From Fructilactobacillus ixorae (lineage in GTDB: Bacteria > Bacillota > Bacilli > Lactobacillales > Lactobacillaceae), in NCBI RefSeq assembly GCF_024029915.1, contig NZ_CP097478.1, positions 992,001-1,056,000 of the forward strand: a DNA stretch of 64,000 nucleotides, written 5' to 3'. Shown piece by piece: positions 57,856 through 64,000 of this stretch (positions are counted from its first letter, which is position 1; every line of letters starts with the position of its first letter). Made by a program: the position numbers and the translations under genes. A model generated the notes under the pieces. The model was not told where the DNA came from and did not search any database. It saw only the letters and a list, made by a program, of their open reading frames with translations.

Positions 57856-57884
57856 ATCATAGCATCAGTTGGAAAAACCGTCAA
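57856..57884 (-). promoter_or_regulatory. Promoter of the tRNA operon
   Basis: TTGACG (57884-57879), a 17-base spacer ending in TGC, and TATGAT (57861-57856) lie about 45 bases before tRNA-Val. Confidence 0.75.
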
Positions 57885-57980
57885 CATCTTTTTTTGCTTT
57901 TTTTGTGTGGTAATCCCAAAGCACAAGTCTTTTCCTTATATTGCTGTCAAACTGGAGCGCGGCCACCTGCCGTCTCCTAA

Positions 57981-59018
<1,038 letters not shown>

Positions 59019-59030
59019 GCTTCCCGTTCA

Positions 59031-59070
59031 AAAAAGAACCGTCTCGGATGTCCGAGACGGTTCTTTTTTA
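59031..59070. terminator. Bidirectional terminator between ldh and the aminotransferase gene
   Basis: AAAAAAGAACCGTCTCGGA and TCCGAGACGGTTCTTTTTT form a long perfect stem with a small loop, usable by both converging genes. Confidence 0.92.
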
Positions 59071-59073
59071 ATT

Positions 59074-60240
59074 TTAATGCTTAGCACAGTAGATTTGTAA
59101 ACGCTGCACCGCTTCGTGCAGGTTATCCATACTAGTGGCATAGCTCGCCCGCACGTAGCCTTCCCCACCGGCCCCAAAGCTGGAACCGGGAATCAGACCA
59201 ACCTTCGCCGTTTGTGCCACGTCCTGACAGAAGGCCGCGCTATCAAGGTGAAACCGGTCCGGGATCTTAGCAAAGAGGTAGAACGCCCCCTGGGGTTTTT
59301 CACACTGAAAGCCAAGGGCTTGCACAGCTGTGTACAGATAGTCCCGTCGCCGTTCGTATTCCGCCCGCATCGACGCGGCATCGTCCATCCCATTGCCAAA
59401 CGCCTCCGCGGCGGCCACCTGCGCCGCAGTCATCACGGAGGTCGACATCAGTTCCCGCACCTTGGCAATCTCAGCGACGAGGGCTGCCGGGCCCGCGATG
59501 ACTCCAATTCGCCACCCGGTCATCGCATGGGACTTTGAAAGGCCGTTAAATAGAACCGTCTGCTCGGGGAGGTACTTGGCAAATGAAACGTGCCGACCCG
59601 TGTAGGTTAACTCACTATAAATCTCATCGCTCACCACCACGAGGTCCGTGTGCGCCACAACTTGCGCGAGGGCGGCAATTTGACTGGCCGAGTAACTGCG
59701 CCCAGTCGGATTGGACGGAAAATTCAGCAGTAAGACCTTCGCACGGGGATGCGCCGCTAACGTTGCTTGCAACCGCGCGGGCGTTAAGAGAAATCCGTCT
59801 GGTTCGGTATTAATTTCAACTAAGTGACCCTCATTCAATTCCACCAAGGAGTCATAAACCGGAAAAGCCGGGGTTGGAAGTAACACTTCGTCGCCAGGCC
59901 CGACGAGCGTTGCCAACGTAGCGTACATCGCTTCGGTTACCCCGTTCGTAATCACCACCTGGTTGGTCGGATCGTAATCAAGCCCGTACCGATCGTTCAA
60001 ATAAGCGGTGGCAGCGGTGCGGGTGGCCAGGCGTCCCCACGTTTCTGTATAGTGACTCTGATCCGCCGTAATCGCCGCGATCCCTGCCTGCTTAACGTGC
60101 TCTGGCGTCGGAAAATCCGGTTCTCCGAGGGTTAAGGAAACTAAATCCGGAATCTGCGCCAATTGTTCGCTAAAGCCGTAGATATCTGATAATCGGGTGT
60201 TGCGAACGTTGGGTTGAACTGCTTGTGCTAAATTTACCAT
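59074..60240 (-). CDS. PLP-dependent class I/II aminotransferase
   Basis: This 388-residue protein belongs to the fold-type I aminotransferases of the AraT/PatA type. NGVTEAMYATLATLVGPGDEVLLPTP, the NFPSNPTG motif, SDEIYSEL and the PLP-lysine segment NGLSKSHAMTGWRIG are all present, and a C-terminal arginine lies in YVRASYATS. Likely substrates are aromatic amino acids or N-acetyl-diaminopimelate; the sequence does not separate these. ATG 60240 was chosen because GGGAG lies ten bases before it and homologues begin here. It is divergent from pepX. Confidence 0.85.
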   Translation of the reverse strand: MVNLAQAVQPNVRNTRLSDIYGFSEQLAQIPDLVSLTLGEPDFPTPEHVKQAGIAAITADQSHYTETWGRLATRTAATAYLNDRYGLDYDPTNQVVITNGVTEAMYATLATLVGPGDEVLLPTPAFPVYDSLVELNEGHLVEINTEPDGFLLTPARLQATLAAHPRAKVLLLNFPSNPTGRSYSASQIAALAQVVAHTDLVVVSDEIYSELTYTGRHVSFAKYLPEQTVLFNGLSKSHAMTGWRIGVIAGPAALVAEIAKVRELMSTSVMTAAQVAAAEAFGNGMDDAASMRAEYERRRDYLYTAVQALGFQCEKPQGAFYLFAKIPDRFHLDSAAFCQDVAQTAKVGLIPGSSFGAGGEGYVRASYATSMDNLHEAVQRLQIYCAKH

Positions 60241-60363
60241 CTTAAACTTACTCCCACTACATTTATTTTCATCTTTCATCTAGTTATTAATTATTTTACA
60301 CTATTCTTAAAGCGCTAAACTGAAATTCAGTTCGCCCGTCCCCATTTTACCCAAGGAGTCCTT

Positions 60364-62712
60364 ATGAAAATTAATCAATTTGCCCAACTTACCAACGTGG
60401 CTCCCGCTCAGATTGAAGCGGAACTTGCCCGAGTGGGTTTCACCACCACGGCTACGACCATGAAAGCAGCCCTGCACGATTTCTGCCGAACGGTCCACTG
60501 GGAATTGACTAGTGCAGCAGCGCTCACCGCACAGCTGGACCAACTGCTCGCTACCCCGACCCAGACCATCCCAACCTTTTTACAGAGTGACAATCCGCTG
60601 ACCACGGCAAGCTTTACGCGAATTGCGCTCCAATTACTGGGCTTTCAAGCGGGTCCTGATTTTAACCTGGCCGAACCAGTGGCGAGTTGGAAGCAGTTGG
60701 GATTGGCGCCCCTACCAGCCATCCAGGACGTTGCCACCTTGCAACAAGCCTGGTACCAGTTGCTCACCACGCATACGCCGGGCGGATTAACCTACCTCGA
60801 TCAACTGGCCGCCCAGGGCTACTTTACTCAGACGCAGTTTGACCACCACCGGCCGCTTTTTTTTAATGGCAAAGCCCAGGCCGTGTTCAACGTCCGCGAT
60901 TTTCACTATGAAACGGTCTTTGTGGAAACGGACTTTGATAGCGACGGAGACGGGCACAACGATTTCCTCAAAGTGGAGATTACCCGTCCGGCTGCTTCCG
61001 GACCAGTTCCCGCCGTCTATACGGCCTCACCTTACGATCAAGGGGTTAATGAGGCGCTCGGGACGCACCTCACCCACCACGTTGACGTTCCGCTCACTGA
61101 CAAACCGGCCAACCGCTTTGTTCCAGCCGAACCAGCACCGTTAACGACGGGAGCCCCGCACCACGTCCGCGGGTCGGCCCCGCACGCCACGTTAAGCCAT
61201 GAACCCCATCCCGGTTACACCCTCAACGACTTTCTGTTACCCCGGGGGTTTGCCAGCGTCTATGCGGCTGGAATCGGAACCCTTGATTCGGATGGCCTCC
61301 AAACGTGTGGTGATCCCTACCAGACGGCCAGCACGATTGCCGTCATCGAATGGTTGCACGGGGACCGCCGGGCCTTTACCAACCGCACCGACGGCATCAC
61401 CGTTGCCGCAAACTGGTGTAGTGGGGAAGTAGCAATGACCGGACGCTCATACCTCGGGACGTTGGCAATTGCGGCTGCCACAACGGGCGTTGCTGGGTTA
61501 AAAACGATTATCCCAGAAGCTGCCATCTCTTCGTGGTACGACTACTACCGGGAAAACGGGTTAGTGGTAGCCCCGGGTGGGTTTCAGGGTGAAGATGCCG
61601 ATGTCCTCGCAGGAGAAACCTTCTCCCGGAGTCTGCGCCCCGGTGATGAGTTACAAACTCGACCAGCTTTTACCGCCCAACTGCGAGCTCTTCAGGCGGG
61701 CCAAGACCGCGCCACTGGAAACTATAATCAGTTTTGGGACGACCGAAACTACCGGAACCAGGACGATCAGATTCGCGCCGACGTGTTACTGGTCCATGGC
61801 CTCAACGACTGGAACGTCAAACTTAAGAACGCTGGTAACTTTTGGCAGGACATCCAGCACCTTCCAATCAGTAAAAAGCTGATTCTCCACCAGGGGCAAC
61901 ACATGTACCTAAACGCCTTTCCGTCCTTTGACTATTCCGACTTAGTCAACCTCTGGTTAAGTAACAAGCTCGCCGCCGTAAACAACCACGCCGATACAGT
62001 GTTGCCAACGGTGATTGTTCAGGACAACGCGACTCCAGAGACCTGGCACGCCCAACCAAACTGGTTCAGTGCCGATTCTAAGGACCACGAGCTCCACTTT
62101 GACCATTCTCAGTGGACACAGGCCTATCCGGAAAAGCACTTTGCTGCTTACTGTCAGCACCCCAAGCGGTGGGAAACGCAGCTCACCACCCTGGCAGATC
62201 CGACCCTAGCCGACCAACGAACGGTTGCCCAGCTTGAGTTTGATCACGAGCTAACCATTAACGGAACGGTGCGCCTCACGCTTGCCGTTAATAGCGACCA
62301 CCCGGTGGGGATGATCAGCGCCCAGCTGGTGGACGTTGGCAACGCCCGACGGTTGCAGCCCGCGCCCACCGTTTCCGCTCCAAGAGGCCTACCCCTTGGA
62401 TATCAGTGGTATCAAGATGACGTCCGGGAGTTCCAGCTAGAACCGACCCCCAGCGACCACAAAACCATTTCCCGGGTCCACCTCAACTTCCAAAATCGAA
62501 CGAGTCCTGCTGTGACCGAACCCCTGAAACCAGGCCAGTTTTATCGGTTAACTTTAGACTTTCAACCGGTGTACTACCACCTGCCCCGGGGCCGTCAGTT
62601 AGCAGTAGTGCTCTACGCCACGGACTTTGAGATGACCACCCGGAGTAATCAGGAGATTACCTACACTTTAAAGAACAGCACTGGCACCCTAACCATCCCG
62701 GAACAAGCATAA
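60364..62712 (+). CDS. pepX: Xaa-Pro dipeptidyl-peptidase
   Basis: This 782-residue cytosolic serine peptidase (family S15) releases X-Pro dipeptides from proline-rich peptides such as those from casein. The nucleophile is Ser362 in TGRSYLGTLA. The acid is expected in VLLVHGLNDWNVK and the base in LHQGQHMYLN. A lactobacillus-type N-terminal helical domain covers about 150 residues and a C-terminal jelly-roll follows the alpha/beta-hydrolase core. AAGGAG lies before the ATG. It is monocistronic. Confidence 0.96.
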   Translation: MKINQFAQLTNVAPAQIEAELARVGFTTTATTMKAALHDFCRTVHWELTSAAALTAQLDQLLATPTQTIPTFLQSDNPLTTASFTRIALQLLGFQAGPDFNLAEPVASWKQLGLAPLPAIQDVATLQQAWYQLLTTHTPGGLTYLDQLAAQGYFTQTQFDHHRPLFFNGKAQAVFNVRDFHYETVFVETDFDSDGDGHNDFLKVEITRPAASGPVPAVYTASPYDQGVNEALGTHLTHHVDVPLTDKPANRFVPAEPAPLTTGAPHHVRGSAPHATLSHEPHPGYTLNDFLLPRGFASVYAAGIGTLDSDGLQTCGDPYQTASTIAVIEWLHGDRRAFTNRTDGITVAANWCSGEVAMTGRSYLGTLAIAAATTGVAGLKTIIPEAAISSWYDYYRENGLVVAPGGFQGEDADVLAGETFSRSLRPGDELQTRPAFTAQLRALQAGQDRATGNYNQFWDDRNYRNQDDQIRADVLLVHGLNDWNVKLKNAGNFWQDIQHLPISKKLILHQGQHMYLNAFPSFDYSDLVNLWLSNKLAAVNNHADTVLPTVIVQDNATPETWHAQPNWFSADSKDHELHFDHSQWTQAYPEKHFAAYCQHPKRWETQLTTLADPTLADQRTVAQLEFDHELTINGTVRLTLAVNSDHPVGMISAQLVDVGNARRLQPAPTVSAPRGLPLGYQWYQDDVREFQLEPTPSDHKTISRVHLNFQNRTSPAVTEPLKPGQFYRLTLDFQPVYYHLPRGRQLAVVLYATDFEMTTRSNQEITYTLKNSTGTLTIPEQA

Positions 62713-62746
62713 AAAAGCAACTCTCACTTCGAGAGTTGCTTTTTTC
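62711..62746. terminator. Bidirectional terminator between pepX and fhs
   Basis: AAAAAAGCAACTCTC and GAGAGTTGCTTTTTT form a perfect stem around ACTTC, serving both converging genes. Confidence 0.92.
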
Positions 62747-62773
62747 ATATTATTATCAAATCGGTCTTGACGA

Positions 62774-64000
62774 CTAAAACAGGCCCTGAATCGTGCCGTC
62801 ATCCGTAATCTTAATTTGTTCCGCGGCCGGATGCTTCGGCAAGCCTGGCATCGTTAAAATGTTGCCGGCCATCGCGACGATAAAGCCAGCCCCGAGCTTT
62901 GGCACTAACTCCCGAATGTGAATTTTAAAATCGGTGGGGGCTCCCAACCGGTTCGCATCATCCGTGACCGAGTACTGCGTTTTGGCCACAATCACTGGTA
63001 AGCGATTCCAGCCCCGGTCGGTCAGCTGTTGGAGTTGTTTAGCCGCTTTCGGGGCCATGTCCACCCCTTGACCACCATAAATTTCAGTCACAATCCGCTG
63101 GAGCTTGGTTAATAAGTCAGCATCTGGCGCATACAGGGGCGTAAAGTCAGCTGGTTGGTCCGTGGCTTTCACCACTCCGGCAGCCAGTGCTTGTGCACCA
63201 GCACCACCGTGGCCCCACACATCAGCAGGATAAGCGGGCACTTCAAGCTGGCGCGCATACTCAACCACCAGCTGGAGTTCTGCATCCGTATCATTGGTAA
63301 ACCGGTTCACGGCCACCACCACCGGGACGCCATACCGTTTCATACTGTGGACATGCCGACCCAAGTTTGCTAGGCCCCGTTGCAGGGCGGCAAGATCCTC
63401 GTGATCAAGTTGATCCTTCGCAAGCCCACCGTGCATCTTAAGGGCGCGAACCGTAGCGACGACTACGATTGCATCCGGATGCTTCCCAAGGAGCGGGGTT
63501 TTGACATCGAGGAACTTTTCGCCCCCGAGGTCGGCCCCAAATCCCGCCTCAGTAACCGTATAATCCGCCTGTTGGAGCGCTAACTGGGTTGCTTGAATGG
63601 AGTTGGTCCCCTGCGCAATGTTAGCAAAGGGCCCACCGTGAACCAAAGCCGGCGTGTGGGCAATCGTTTGCACGAGGTTCGGGAGAATCGCGTCCTTGAG
63701 TAACGTGGCAATCGCGCCCCCGACGCCCAGTTCCGCTACCGTCACCGGGGTTTGGTCGTAGGTATAACCCACCACAATCCGGTTAATCCGGCGTTTTAAA
63801 TCGGAAAGATCGGTTGCCAGCGTTAAAATGGCCATCATTTCCGAAGCAGCCGTAATCTCGAAGCTCCCTTCCTGAGGGACTCCACTCGTTCGACCCCCGA
63901 GCCCGGTCACCACGTGCCGTAACGAGCGATCGTTAACGTCTAGGACCCGTTTAATCACGACTTGACGGGGGTCTAAGTTGAAGGGGTTCCCCTGATAAAT
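62774..64000 (-). CDS. fhs: Formate-tetrahydrofolate ligase, C-terminal part (cut by window edge)
   Basis: The reading frame is open to the right edge of the window, so 408 of an expected 550 or so residues are seen and the N-terminus with the P-loop lies outside. The enzyme makes 10-formyl-tetrahydrofolate from formate and ATP for purine and fMet synthesis. Diagnostic segments are [57 protein letters not shown] and ETYGGQGVD-like [12 protein letters not shown]. The apparent GTG start at 63958 is internal. Confidence 0.97.
   Translation of the reverse strand: MYQGNPFNLDPRQVVIKRVLDVNDRSLRHVVTGLGGRTSGVPQEGSFEITAASEMMAILTLATDLSDLKRRINRIVVGYTYDQTPVTVAELGVGGAIATLLKDAILPNLVQTIAHTPALVHGGPFANIAQGTNSIQATQLALQQADYTVTEAGFGADLGGEKFLDVKTPLLGKHPDAIVVVATVRALKMHGGLAKDQLDHEDLAALQRGLANLGRHVHSMKRYGVPVVVAVNRFTNDTDAELQLVVEYARQLEVPAYPADVWGHGGAGAQALAAGVVKATDQPADFTPLYAPDADLLTKLQRIVTEIYGGQGVDMAPKAAKQLQQLTDRGWNRLPVIVAKTQYSVTDDANRLGAPTDFKIHIRELVPKLGAGFIVAMAGNILTMPGLPKHPAAEQIKITDDGTIQGLF

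Overview
The window comes from a low-to-moderate GC Gram-positive chromosome, almost certainly Lactobacillaceae (order Lactobacillales). The evidence is the S10-spc-alpha ribosomal cluster running into rplQ-ecfA1-ecfA2-ecfT-truA-rplM-rpsI, the rpoB-rpoC / prepilin peptidase / rpsL-rpsG-fusA order, CamS, GatCAB, CtsR-ClpC, PepX and an L-lactate dehydrogenase. The genus cannot be fixed from the sequence alone. Many genes start at GTG or TTG behind strong AGGAGG sites, and starts were chosen by Shine-Dalgarno (SD) spacing.

Layout. (1) 1-6651 is an accessory, AT-rich and partly decaying region. It holds the start of a KAP P-loop NTPase cut by the window edge, a glutathione peroxidase, an old-yellow-enzyme (OYE) family oxidoreductase, a ClC channel gene broken by one TGA, an AbrB-type antitoxin with no toxin, the last codons of a lost second OYE gene, an HNH-like protein, a multiply mutated DUF6933-like pseudogene, and an AlbA_2 (Schlafen-type) protein directly behind rlmD. 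(2) 6659-17712 is housekeeping on the minus strand: pcrA-ligA-camS-gatC-gatA-gatB-dagK, a terminator, then rlmD. (3) 17787-21778 holds a degenerate PurK-like protein, a GH73 glucosaminidase, a DUF2187 protein, an SPFH protein with a ribbon-helix-helix-like partner, and yjdF under a yjdF-type riboswitch. (4) 21930-23144 is an AT-rich gene for a candidate modification-dependent nuclease (MrcB_N plus DUF3883) lodged behind rpsI. (5) 23221-41453 is the long ribosomal, secY, adk, infA, rpoA, ECF-transporter and truA block. (6) 41721-44817 is rpsL-rpsG-fusA. (7) 44988-46375 on the plus strand holds a prepilin peptidase and xpt. (8) 46445-56964 is rpoB-rpoC and ctsR-clpC. (9) 57119-57810 is an eight-tRNA operon without rRNA. 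(10) 58062-64000 holds ldh, an aminotransferase, pepX and the 3' part of fhs.

How the parts work together. Most of the window is translation and transcription machinery in a few long minus-strand operons. Recognisable promoters lie before rpsJ, infA, rplM, rpsL, rpoB, ctsR and the tRNA operon. RNA leaders are visible for rpsJ, rplM, rpoB, yjdF and xpt. Convergent genes share bidirectional terminators.

The most interesting material is the cargo. Two AT-rich single genes (an AlbA_2 protein and a MrcB_N-DUF3883 nuclease) sit immediately 3' of rlmD and rpsI with little or no room for their own promoter, as if riding on housekeeping transcription, and a KAP NTPase starts at the left edge. All three belong to families often found among anti-phage or DNA-restriction genes. 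That role is inference here. Non-coding signals worth testing are an unrecognised leader before xpt, a long-loop terminator hairpin between rplQ and ecfA1, and an attenuator-like hairpin before rpoB.
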